From Acanthamoeba sp. SK_2022b (Eukaryota; Discosea; Longamoebia; Acanthamoebidae): a DNA stretch of 27,812 nt. The DNA lies in NCBI GenBank assembly GCA_027943245.1, contig JANDJZ010000623.1, positions 1-27,812 of the forward strand. Reading direction: 5' to 3'. The translations under genes were made by a program, and so were the position numbers. Each line of letters opens with the position of its first letter. Position 1 is the stretch's first letter. The notes under the pieces were generated by a model, which saw nothing but the letters and a program-made list of their open reading frames with translations, was not told the origin of the DNA and did no database searches. This document shows, piece by piece, positions 11,710 to 21,308 of this stretch.

Positions 11710-12141
11710 ATGGATGCCACGTTGCTATTCTCGAGGCACATCAATGGTGCGCCTCAACATCTGGTTCGATTCGGTCGGCTGACTGACGTGATGCGCACTC
11801 CAAGGTGAGTCGAGAGATTTGACAGACGCCTTCAAGCTGGCACGAGCAGCGGCGAAGGACAAGGTGGACGCCATGATCGTCCAGCTCCTCGCGGCCGCGC
11901 CCACGGTACTCTCCAAACGCCCAAGCCCAAGCAGCACGCATTCACGCTTCGAGATGCTGCCTCTGACCCGCCTCTGGCTCTGCAGTGCATATCGGGGGAC
12001 AAGAGGCAGGTCTCCATCGGCTCGCTCGTCTCCTATGGCCAGCGCTGTGCCTCGTGTGGGTATGGCCCTCATGCTCCGCCGTGTGCGATGGCGTCAGCGT
12101 GTGTCTTTGTGTGCGTGTGTATGTGTTGTGTGTTGTGGTGT

Positions 12142-12226
<85 letters not shown>

Positions 12227-13700
12227 AGGCTTGGCTCCCACAGCACCGAGTTCGGGATGTGGGACCGCCGAGCGAGGTGCTTCATGTGCCAGAAGGACCA
12301 CTGCGCCAGGTGCGCCTCGCTGCTGTCGCACGCCCAGATCGTCGGCGACCCGAAGCTCCACCTACTGCTGTCCCTGCGCCAACGCGAGCACGCGCGCCCA
12401 CGAACTGCGTCCACGCAGCAGTCAGAGCAGCCACAGCCACAGCAGCCGCCAGAGGACTTCGTGGCGTGCACCAAGTGTGCCATCGTGGTCACGCGCGAGG
12501 AGAAGGCACGCATGTACAGAGAGGTCTTCTCGTGGGGCCAGAGGGAGAGCCGGCTGCGCCTGCTCTACGAGCGGGACATCACGCACAGCCGGCGCGAGAT
12601 CGCGAAGCTGTTCCCGCGCTACGCTCGGCTAGTGGACGCCATCTCCCGCGAGGACAGCGGCAGCAACGTGTTCGACCCCTTCTCGAACCCCAAGACCGTG
12701 GGCTGCTGCCTCGTCGACCACGCGGCCAGCGACGTCGACACCGAATTCATCAGCAACTACGAGGCCGCGCTCACGGTCCAGGCCAACCTGGAAACGGCCA
12801 TCAAGCTGTTCGAGCGCGCGATGAAGGAGCTGTCCGCGCTGCGACCACCGACCGAGGCCGAGAGGTGATGCATCTTGCCTGCGCGCACTCTTTCTCTCTT
12901 TCGCTTTCGCTGACCTCCCCCCCTCCTTCGTTCTTTGCTGCTTTGGTCGAGCAGGCGCGTGAACGAGGCGGTCAAGTCGGCCTGCGTGCTCTTTTCGCAG
13001 GACATCATCATGCCGTACCGCGTGATGAAGAAGGTACCCCGTGGGACCACTCGCTCGCTTGCCCAGATCAGATGCGCTGACGCGATGTGGTCTGGCCCTC
13101 TGCCATTGGTGAAGAGGGTCGTCCACCTTCAGATGAACAAGGCGACCCAGCTGTACCTGCTCACCTACCAGCTGATATGGGAAGACAAGCAGCACCAGAA
13201 GTTTTGGGCCCAGTTCGGCGAGTCCCTGCTGTACCACTTGCCCTCCAGCCCCAGCCCCAGCCCCGTTGGATCGGTTGCTGCTGCTAAGACACAACGCGCA
13301 GGAACGCCCTGTCGATGATGAAGACGGAGCTGCGCGAGGTGGTGTCCAAGGGGGGCGAGGATTGGGACAAGTATCAGACCAAGATCGAGAACTTTCTGGT
13401 GGACTGGGAGCGACACAACAACGCCCTCCTTCGGTACAACCCCCCATCACTCGCCAATCGCGTCGCGCTCTCGCCAAGCTAAAGGATGCCCGCATATGAT
13501 GTTTGGGGCGGGGGAGATGCAGAGTGTCGGCCGCGGACCAGACGGAGGGGACGGTGCTGAGGAAGAACGTGATGCTCGTGAAGCGGGCCATGAAGCAGAT
13601 CGACGCCTCGGTCGGCTCCGCCAAGCTGCCGCAGACGCGACGAGCGCTCACCCTGCTCCTCAGCCTCTTGGAGCGGACCTACGACCAGTTCACACGATGA
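11710..13700 (+). CDS. FYVE-like zinc-finger protein, rabenosyn-5/Vac1-like
   Basis: Family role: rabenosyn-5 and yeast Vac1/Pep7 bind PI3P and Rab5/Rab4 GTPases at early endosomes and help Vps45-dependent fusion. The exons are 11710-11746, 11805-11905, 11986-12059, 12229-12864, 12955-13033, 13133-13230, 13302-13433 and 13523-13700. All phases agree, giving 444 residues. The finger runs from CASC, through RRARCFMCQKDHCARC, to a distant CTKC that follows an insert rich in Ser/Gln/Pro. This split spacing resembles rabenosyn-5. After it comes a long helical region (MYREVFSWGQRESRLRLLYER and onward) like the rabenosyn Vps45-binding part. Intron 3 carries the long TG run. The basic motif of the FYVE consensus is degenerate, so lipid binding is uncertain. 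Another FYVE/RING-related protein is the alternative. Confidence 0.72.
12149..12223. repeat. (GT)n dinucleotide microsatellite in the FYVE-gene intron
   Basis: About 75 bases of GT with one A interruption make up nearly half of the 169-nt intron 12060-12228, which splits the FYVE finger between its first and second Cys pairs. Here the transcript carries (GU)n, the opposite sense to the other repeat-bearing introns in the window. Confidence 0.95.
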
Positions 13701-14135
13701 CAAATCTATTGCTCAAAATGTACAGAGGGAGCAGCCACCACCACGACATCATCCGTACATGCATGTGGACTTTACCTTTCGCGTAGGTAAGGGGGCGTAT
13801 TGGTTGTATTATTTTATTTTTATCTAGGAGTGATGAATGATCATTGAGCGATCTACGGGGATGTGCCGCACCAATCAGGCAAAAAACGGATATGCCGAGT
13901 TAATTTCGCGCCACGCCATTGGAGGATATCTTAACATTCCCCGGGTGACTGACTGGTCCTTTGAGGCACGCCGTTCATGTGTCCTGACCAAGCCTACGAT
14001 CTTGTCGAGATCATGACACGCGCAAGGTCATCATTGCTACGTACGGCGGGATAGAAATAGGCCTGGTCCAGCTTCCATTTCCTCCACACAAACACACACT
14101 TACCACTACCGTCTCGCTCACACACCTGCTACGCG
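13701..14135. other. Intergenic stretch before the DUF4397 gene
   Basis: There is no coding sequence with supporting phase or codon bias. It holds the 3' flank of the FYVE gene and the promoter of the secreted-protein gene. A CCAAT-like CACCAATCAG lies near 13870, its inverse CCATTGG near 13916, and a weak TATA-like GATAGAAATAGG near 14050, about 85 bases before the ATG. These elements are suggestions only. Confidence 0.35.
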
Positions 14136-14919
14136 ATGAACGCCGTCCACTGCTTCGCTTCCCTCTTCACACTCGCCCTGTTCCTTTCCCAGGTCCACGG
14201 GTCGGCCTACTTGTTCGTGGTCCATGGCGTCTCCGACTTCGCTGGCAACACCGATGTGAACGTGGACATCAACGGGACCCGAGCCATCTCCGACTTTAAG
14301 TACGGCACCACGGCCGGCTACCTCGCCGTCCCGGCCGGCAACGCCGCGATCACCATCTCTCTGGTGAGCGGTGGAACGACCATCATCAACGAGAACGCCG
14401 ACCTGGCCGACGGCACCTACTACACCGTCGTGGCAGTCGGCTCTCTCAGCAATTCTACCGCATTTGGCTTCCGCCTCCTTGCTGTTGCCATCGACCCCGA
14501 GGTCTCGTCCTCCAGCAAGGCAAAGGTCGCCGTATTTCACACTGCGCCGGGCGCGCCCGCCGTCAACCTCAATGCCGGCGAGACCTCCCTGGCGTCCGAC
14601 CTGGCCTACCCTTCCGGCGCTGAGGTACTTCTCCAACGTTTCGGAATGAAACGTAGACGTGTCTCATTTCCCAGTGGTGCAGCTTGCCGAAGTCGACGCC
14701 ATCACATACAACTTGTCGCTCCGCTTGGCCAGCGATAGCTCTCAGGTTGCCCTGGCTATCGGCGACACGCAGCTCCAGGGTGGCAAGGTCAACTACTTCT
14801 TCGCCTTGGGTGACGTGGCTGGCGGGCAGACTCTCTCCGTGCGCAACCTCCAGCCGTCGGGCGATCAGCCCAGCTCGGCATCCCTTGCCCGCCCCTTCTG
14901 GCTTTCCCTCCTCTACTAA
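14136..14919 (+). CDS. Secreted DUF4397-like protein
   Basis: The protein starts with a clear signal peptide (about 22 residues; hydrophobic core FTLALFLSQ, then VHGSA). Two DUF4397-like units follow. Unit one carries AYLFVVHGVSDF, DFKYGTTAGYLAVPAG and ITISLVSGG. Unit two carries VAVFHTAPGAPAVNLNAG and LASDLAYPSGAE, and ends with GGKVNYFFALGDVAGGQ. DUF4397 proteins are beta-rich extracellular or cell-surface proteins of unknown molecular role, common in bacteria and found in some protists. One intron near 14625-14674 separates two clean coding parts, but the obvious GT (14625) and AG (14674) give a one-base frame mismatch. A donor at 14638 would restore phase. No membrane anchor is visible. 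The product is about 240 residues; function is unknown. Confidence 0.75.
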
Positions 14920-15401
14920 CTTTTTAAGATGATGATAGCCTGTTGGATCATCTATTCACTTTGTTGTTTTATGAAAGAATTCGATTCTATTTTAGAACAC
15001 ACTCAATCAGGACGGTAGTAGTGGCTTGGGTATGGGCTGTGGCCGCAAACGCACCGGCTCGTGCATGGTCAGATACTCCTCCAGACTCACTGAGTCTAGG
15101 ATGTCCTGCCGCGTGGAGCCACACGGCAGTGAACGACCAACAACAAGCCACCATCAGGATTATGTGCCATTAATTAGACTTTTTGCAGTAGCTGTCCTAT
15201 GTTCTTTGCCCTGTGCCAGCGCCGTACCAGAGAGACGCCTTGCGAGGACCTGTGCCGGCCCACAGGATGGGCCAGGCCGATTTTATTATTGAAATAAGAA
15301 AAAAAATAAGAAATTGCAAAAATACATACAACGCTTGTCCCAACGCCTGGCATGTTGCTTGTGGCAGCAGGTAGAGAAGAGGCCCAATGGTCGCCTCTGT
15401 G
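14920..15401. other. Intergenic stretch, convergent 3' flanks
   Basis: Lies between the plus-strand DUF4397 gene and the end of the minus-strand methyltransferase gene. Contains AT-rich patches (for example around 15280-15320) and short open frames without exon-like codon bias. I see no gene, RNA or repeat that I can support. Confidence 0.5.
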
Positions 15402-16731
15402 TCACGTGTTCTTCTTCCGCCTGAACACCAGAATCTCAGCGTCCAACGGCACTGCCTGCGTGGTGTACTCCTGAGTGGGCACCTGCTCGCACGCGAACCC
15501 AAACCTGTCGGCGTGCTTCAGCACTATCGCGAGCCACCATGGGTAGAACGTTAGGTTGTGCAGACAACCGTTTCCTCCATTGTGCGTGCGCGGTGTGGGT
15601 GTACGCGTTGGGCATACGTACGTTTCTGCTTGAGGTTGGACGTACGAGGGATGAAGGAGATGACAAACAGGGAAGACTCCGCCCGGTCCAGCACCGCATC
15701 CACCGTCTCGAAGAGCGCTGGAACGACGTGCGCGTGTTCCGGGTAGATCACGTCAGAGCCTGCCAGACCCATGATCACCGGCACGCCGCATGCCACGATC
15801 AGTAACCCATGCCTCGTGGTCGGACTTGTACGTAGCCACACACGCGGGCGCACATAGACAACGCACACGCACACGCATGCAACACAGTGCTCACCGATGA
15901 CGGCCTCGAAGGGAGGATACTTCTCTTTCATAGCCGGCACGTCGTCCACCCACTTCATTACCACGCCCTCGGCTTTGTCTGCCCCCCCCCAACACATTGA
16001 CGCCAATTCACGTGAGCTGGACTGCCGAGGCAGAGCAAACGAGCCAACAGCAGATAGACGCAGAGGAGGAGGGCGAAAAAAGAGAACCCTGAAGGGAGTT
16101 GAGTTCGATGTTCTGGCGCAGCATTTCCACGACCTCCTCGTTTCTGTCGCTGAGCACCACCTGCCGGGCGAACAGGAGAACAAGAAGAAGGTGAGGAGGC
16201 AGGCAGGGAATCGGCCACTGTGTGTGAACCGTGAAAGCGTTGAGCTGGAGCCGTGCTGTACCTTGTTGGCGAAGCGCGCGGCGATCAGTCCCGACACGCC
16301 ACAGCCGGCACCCACTTCCAGCACGCGCTTGCCTCGCACGACGTGCGGGTTGGCCGTCAAGTAGAGGCCTGTTGAGGAGAGAGAGAGGAGGGCAACACAT
16401 CAGTTGGTCTCGCTGTGTAAGGCTGCAGCGTAGAGGACTGCATATACCGAGCACGCGGGAACCTGGCCACACCATGCGGCCGGTCTCGTCAATGTCGTTC
16501 TCACGGTCCACAACGGTACCACGCAGGAAGCCCATGGAGGCGATGGTCACCTTCGTGCTGTCGCTGTACTCGAACGTGGTGCTGATCCACCTGCAACCTC
16601 ATCGTTGTTGGATTTTAGAAAGGGATTTTTGATTATGAGAATGTGCGGCAGTGGGTGTTTGACTTTTACCCGTCGTCGTCGGCTTCCGTTTCCGTGATGG
16701 TGACGCTCGACCTGACGGTTGCCCCTCGCAT
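15402..16731 (-). CDS. METTL21/Methyltransf_16-type SAM-dependent methyltransferase
   Basis: Probably a protein lysine methyltransferase; the target is unknown. The seven exons are 16731-16670, 16590-16448, 16368-16262, 16160-16088, 15978-15895, 15759-15622 and 15523-15402. Every junction keeps phase and the total is 242 residues. Residues 50-60 give TGRMVWPGSRVLGLYL, the usual W-containing entry to the fold. Motif I is VLEVGAGCGVSGLIAA (SAM binding). Motif II is VVLSDRNEEVVEMLRQNI, with the acidic residue expected to hold the ribose. The post-motif GSDVIYPEH corresponds to the family's catalytic-face (D)xxY segment. The product is soluble with no signal peptide. The 5' end faces the membrane-protein gene across 95 bp. 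METTL18, METTL22 or EEF2KMT relatives are alternatives; the fold assignment is firm, the substrate is not. Confidence 0.85.
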
Positions 16732-16826
16732 CCCTACGGCAGGAGCTGTATTAATATAATAAGATTGAGTTTTATTTGTTTTTTCAATTATCGAAAAAAG
16801 CCAACTTTAAACAAAAGGTCGCAAGC
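16732..16826. promoter_or_regulatory. 95-bp divergent promoter region
   Basis: The start codons of the methyltransferase (minus) and the membrane-protein gene (plus) are only 95 bp apart. The interval is AT-rich, with TTAATATAATAAG near 16751 and a T-rich/A-rich stretch to 16800. It must carry both transcription starts. Whether one bidirectional core or two promoters operate cannot be told from sequence. Confidence 0.5.
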
Positions 16827-18186
16827 ATGGAGGCGGTGAGCCGCACGGGCACAGAGCTGCGGTTGGAGCTGAAGGGGGCACGGCGGCAGCGGCTCGCCGC
16901 TGCAGTCTTTCTCGGGGTGGGCATACTCGTTGCCCTCCTCCTTGGCTGGCGCACCCGCCTGCGCTGTTTTCCTTGGTACCCAGCCCCCGCGTTGAGATAC
17001 TACAAATAAATAAATAAATGAATGAATAAATGAATAAATAAATAAAGAATAAAATAACAAGTCATTGCTGGTGGAGACAGGGAGGAGGCCCTGTCGCCAG
17101 CCGAGGCGCTGCGCGATGGGTGGTGCGTAGTGCGGCGGGAGAACTTGTGGATGTGGAGCGAACGCAGCGTGCAGATGGCACACATACGCGCTGCCCTCCT
17201 GGAGGGCTCCGGCCTTGCCTCCCGCGTGGCGCTCGTCCTCATGCCCAAGGTATGCCTGGGGATCGACTCAAGCCCCCGCTTATCGGTCCAGCCACCCAAC
17301 GCCCTTGACCAACCACAATCAATTGCAGAGTCGACACAACCGACGACCCGCGCCGATGCCGGGGCAGCTGCAGACCAGCGGCGAGGTGCGAGACCACGAC
17401 GACTCATCGGGGCCGGGACCGGGACCGCGGCCCGTGCAGGTGCAGGTGAACCCGCCGCCCACTCTCAGGGAGGAGAGAGAGGCGGGAGTCGATGCCGTGG
17501 AGCGAGGGACACAACCGAGCGGCAGGCCTGCGACGGACAGGACGCTCGCCGACGACGAGGAGGAGGACACGGAGGCGTCAGGTAAGGTCGGCTGGCGCCA
17601 CAAGTGTGGGGTCGGCGTTGACAGTTTTCGTGGTTTTGGTGTGGGGGGGGCTGATGGCAGCTGCGACGCCGATTCGGCGTAGAGAGCACGGGGGACCCGG
17701 CGACGACGGCGACGACATACGGGAACTGCCGCTCACGCACTACTACTCGCTCACGGGCTACGCCAACAAGCAGCGCATCGTGCGCCGCGTCAACGAACTC
17801 ATCATATCCTCCACTGCCCTCTCTCTGCCTCCCTTCGTATGGGTTGATGTTGGTGTTGGTGTTGGGATGGTTGGCGGTTCCCTTAACTTTCGTCGCACGC
17901 CAACGACTGGAGCCTGCCAGCCGAAGGTGGGGAGACCGCCACAGACGCCATCGACCGAGTGATCCTCGATGAGGAGATCGACGACCGTTGGTACGGCTCT
18001 CTCCCTCTCCCTCTCGTTTTGTGCGCGCGCACTCACAACTGTGAGACTGCGCGGGGCGCCCAGGTTTGCGTACGGATGCGGGGCGCTGTTTGCGAGCATC
18101 TTCTTCGTGCTGCTCTTCATATCCAAGAGAGAGGTCTGCATCATCGACAAGAGCGACAACGTGGTACGTCTCCTCCTCCTTAAAAG

Positions 18187-18241
<55 letters not shown>

Positions 18242-18631
18242 CACACGCACTGACGTAGGCGATGTCTGGCACACGTGCAACAGCTGGCCATCATTAGGAG
18301 CAATGCGTGGAGTCGGCAGGAGGAGGTGTACAACTGGCAAGACGTCGGACTGGTGGAGATCCACAGGGCCACGCAGAACCGAAAGACGGACTTCAACGTC
18401 TTCTTCAACATCGAGCCCTTCTCCTCGTGGGTGCCCTTGTCCGAACATGGGACCTACGCATCGGAGGTGCGCCGCTGTCATAACAGCACACGTCAATGCA
18501 CTTGTGTGTGGGCGGTGCGTTACTGATGTGCGTGTGCGCAGGACGAGGCGGAGGAGATATGTTCAGAGATCAGGGACTTTATAGGGCTCAAGTCGTGGCA
18601 AAGCCTTCTGCAGCTGAAGAAGCTCAGCTGA
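16827..18631 (+). CDS. Unrecognised two-pass membrane protein with PH-like C-terminal region
   Basis: I do not recognise the family. Supported exons are 16827-16975, 17081-17249, 17329-17581, 17661 to about 17852, 17921-17990, 18064-18163, 18284-18466 and 18542-18631, about 400 residues. The end of exon 4 is uncertain because the nearest GT sites give competing phases. Visible features: an N-terminal helix with a membrane segment (residues 25-45, AAAVFLGVGILVALLLGW); a loop with W-rich motif GWCVVRRENLWMW; a long Pro/Gly/Glu-rich disordered stretch; and a second membrane segment (GALFASIFFVLLFI). A C-terminal domain of about 110 residues follows, reading ISKREVCIID, VYNWQDVGLVEIHRA and EAEEICSEIRDFIGL. 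That last pattern recalls bacterial PH-like domains attached to membrane helices, which is only a resemblance. The intron before 18284 holds a (CA)n run. Confidence 0.65.
18188..18239. repeat. (CA)n dinucleotide microsatellite in an intron of the membrane-protein gene
   Basis: About 52 bases of CA occupy nearly half of the 120-nt intron 18164-18283. The transcript carries (CA)n. It is the fourth intron in the window dominated by this dinucleotide. Confidence 0.95.
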
Positions 18632-18933
18632 CGGCCGCTGGGGGGAGTGAAACGCCCTTTTTGTGTAAATCAGACTCTGCCGTGAAATGAACGAAATTTC
18701 CAACACAGCCACATTAACGCGTAGCATCTGTGGCCGTTGTGGGTGTACGGGTGGCGATCTATTCTTTTCGTATTTTTTTTTGGTTTCCATCTGCGGAGGG
18801 CTAATTCGAAGATAGACATTCAAGGAACACATCAACACCGCGCCTCCACATCTCCTTCTAGGCTCGCAATCGTGAGAATCGGGCTTACGAAATTCATTCG
18901 ATAATCGAGATCATTATCGACTTCTAATCGGCA

Positions 18934-20242
18934 ATGGCGGATGGTAAGAATGCGAAACACACGTTGAAGATGCTGTTGGTGGGCGACAGCGGTACGATTC
19001 GTGCCCCCTTCTCTTTGTTCTATGTTCCTGGGGCATCATCTTGCATCTGGAGAAGTATTTCGACATTTCTGGAGGTGATGACGGTTTCATCCTCGCCTCG
19101 CGTCTGATTCCTCTCAATCGATTTCAGGCGTGGGCAAGAGTTGCCTCTTGCAAAGGTTCTCCGATGGAACCTTTACCCACAGCTTCATGCCCACCATTGG
19201 GTAACTCTCCAATCCTCCTCTCCCGTATCATTTGTCAAGCGCTCCATCTAAGCAGGCAAACTTTCTACTCTATTTTGCTGACGCATGCATTACCGCTTCA
19301 CCTCCTTGACAGCATCGACTTCAAGGTCAGGACGGTCCCCATCGAGGGAAAGGAGATCAAGCTCCAACTGTGGGATACGGCCGGCCAAGAGCGCTTCCGT
19401 ATGTTTCATAATCTCTCCCTAGCACCCTTGATTCAATCTTCACATCCTTGCTTTGCTCGCGTGCAGGCACCATCACCGCTGCCTACTACCGTGGCGGCCA
19501 CGGTGTGGTCCTCGTCTACGACGTCACCGACCAGAACTCATTCAGCCGTATACGCGCCACCTCCTCCTCCCTCTGTTGTGCTTGTCGAGGGGCAGTGATG
19601 CTGATAGGCTTGTCTTGTTCCATCTGTGGCGCAGACATCAAGATCTGGATGAAGGGCATCGAGCAGCACGCCTCGCAGGGCGTCAACAAGATCCTTGTGG
19701 GCAACAAGGCCGACATGGAAGACATGAGGGTGACCCCTCCTTCTCCACTTCTTCTTTCTTCGACCCTCCTCCTCGTGATCTCCCGGCCCTTACGTCTGCT
19801 TCCGATCCTTTAGGTTGTAAGCACAGAACAGGGGCAAGAGCTGGCAGAGAAGTACGGCATCAAGTTCTACGAGACCTCTGCAAAGACCGTACTGCCCTCT
19901 CTCTCCCTCGGCCTCTTGATCGGCGATTGGTGCTCACCGTGTCAAATCAATTGCGCAGGGGCAAAACGTCGATGACATGTTCTTGCTGCTCGCCAAGGAG
20001 ATCAAGCATCGAGTCATCGATCCGATGGGCGACGAGCCCGAGGAGGCTCAGGTTCTTCCACCCTCCCTCTTCCCTCCTCCCCAATGGCCGCGTTCGTGCG
20101 CCTCGCGTGTGTAGGCGGTGACGGCTAATCCACGTCTACGTTGTGTTTGCCTTCCCAGACGCCGTCAAGCGCGAGGGTGGAGCTGACCAGCAGCAAGGAC
20201 TCGAACCCACCGGCGGCGAGTGGCGGTTGCTGCGGTAAGTAA
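18934..20242 (+). CDS. Rab-family small GTPase, Rab8/Rab1-like
   Basis: Membrane-traffic switch, probably for exocytic or Golgi-derived vesicles. The eight exons are 18934-18991, 19128-19200, 19313-19398, 19467-19547, 19635-19729, 19814-19888, 19959-20051 and 20159-20242. All phases agree, giving 214 residues. All G boxes are intact: GDSGVGKS (P-loop, split by intron 1), the effector loop with [24 protein letters not shown] (switch II, Gln present), GNKADM and ETSAK. The Rab-specific motifs IGIDFK and YYRG support Rab rather than Ras or Rho. The tail reads GGCCGK, giving CCXX-type double geranylgeranylation cysteines. The stop codon overlaps a perfect GTAAGT donor (20235), so an alternative tail is possible. 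Subclass is inferred from the effector loop; the Rab call itself is firm. Confidence 0.95.
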
Positions 20243-20635
20243 ATAGAGAGGGAGGGAAGGTGAGGGAGAGGGAGAGTGTCTCGAGGTGATGAAGAGAAGG
20301 TGACGACGGCGACGACGGAGCTACGAGAGAGAGTGGTGGAGGACGCGAAGATCGGGGGGTGGCAAGGTGCTGCACAGTACCAAAGAAAGGAGTCCCCCTA
20401 CTGGAGATGGCTCTCCAGGGCCGTCTTCAGCAGTTCGTTTGGCCTTTGTAACAAAATGAAACAGAAAAAGGAAAATAAGGTTTGTTGCAGGTGAGCGAGT
20501 AGGCAGCTGGTTCAGAAGGCAAAGGTTTTTGGCTGTACAAGATGTACAAGTCAAGCTTCGCAGAAGGTGTCGCATTGGCCTCCTCCCCAACCGAAACAGG
20601 GCGGGGTCAAGAGTCCTTGGAGGTAAAACATTGAT
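20243..20635. other. 3' flank of the Rab gene
   Basis: Untranslated or intergenic. It begins with a consensus splice donor (GTAAGT at 20235) and contains a possible acceptor TTGTTGCAG at about 20490, so it may hold a 3' UTR intron. No protein-coding signal was seen. Confidence 0.4.
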
Positions 20636-20717
20636 CGACATTGGCAGGATTCGAACCTGCGCGGGGAAACCCCACCTCGTTAGCAGCGAGGCACCTTAAC
20701 CACTCGGCCACAATGTC
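20636..20717 (-). tRNA. tRNA-Ser (anticodon GCT)
   Basis: On the minus strand the acceptor arms GACATTG (20717-20711) and CAATGTC (20643-20637) pair perfectly, followed by discriminator G at 20636, typical for serine tRNA. The anticodon arm is CCTCG/CGAGG around the loop CTGCTAA, giving anticodon GCT (codons AGC/AGU). The long variable arm GGGG-TTT-CCCC is a class II feature of serine and leucine tRNAs. The T arm GCAGG-TTCGAAT-CCTGC is complete and supplies the B box. There is no intron, and CCA is not encoded, as expected for a nuclear tRNA gene. Confidence 0.97.
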
Positions 20718-21308
20718 TTATACTATCGATGCTTTATTGCGATGCCTTAAACATGTACTGCGTCCCAGCTGGCAAAGCCAAGCCACATTTCGTGGGGCAA
20801 GTGTCCATTGGCCTAAAACGATCTTGCCTCATCCCTCGGGTGCCTCGTACGACATCATCTGTAGCATGCACTTGTGTAGGTGCCGTTCCCTCGCAAGCTT
20901 GACCCAAGCCTGCACATGATCATCACAGCTGATTGAAAGAAATTGGCAGACCTTGCTGGTCACAACACGCCACAAGGTCTTGGCCTGGTTCAAATAAACA
21001 CATTAAGAATATTTGTAATACATGATAAATGAGACCTCAGGAGATGGGGAAGTTCTAGAGCGTTTCAATGACCAACTGCCCAGTGGCATTGACCTGCACC
21101 TGTCCTGCTGCAGGGTGGCACATCCAAGAGGCAAACCTGCCCACTGGCATGCTCCAGGAGGAGATAGTGAATGAGCTTGAAACAAGGAATGTGTTGGCTG
21201 TGAGGTGTAGAATTTGAAACATCAAAATACTGCTTTTGCCCCTTGATAGGTATTGGCTCCTTTTAAATTATCAGGCCACCACATGTTCCTGGCGAGTGTT
21301 GTTGGAGG
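20718..21308. other. Intergenic stretch between tRNA-Ser and the PH-protein gene
   Basis: No gene recognised. Short open frames here lack the G/C-ending codon bias of exons in this window. Two near-identical 14-mers (CTGCCCAGTGGCAT at about 21076, and with one change at about 21139) occur in the same orientation. Otherwise I see nothing that can be named. Confidence 0.45.

Noticed and set aside
12088..13080. 330-codon plus-strand frame overlapping the FYVE gene
   Set aside because: Out of frame with the zinc finger and helical region, rich in Arg/Gly/Pro, and passes through the GT repeat; a shadow.
12629..13651. 340-codon minus-strand open frame
   Set aside because: Antisense of the FYVE-protein exons, spanning their introns; no recognisable domain and unnatural composition.
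10981..20242. A co-regulated trafficking gene cluster
   Set aside because: Strands alternate, unrelated genes (DPH4, DUF4397, methyltransferase) intervene, and nothing in the sequence shows shared control.
21003..21185. Minus-strand 60-codon frame upstream of the PH gene
   Set aside because: Low G/C-ending codon use, no splice context and no recognisable motif.
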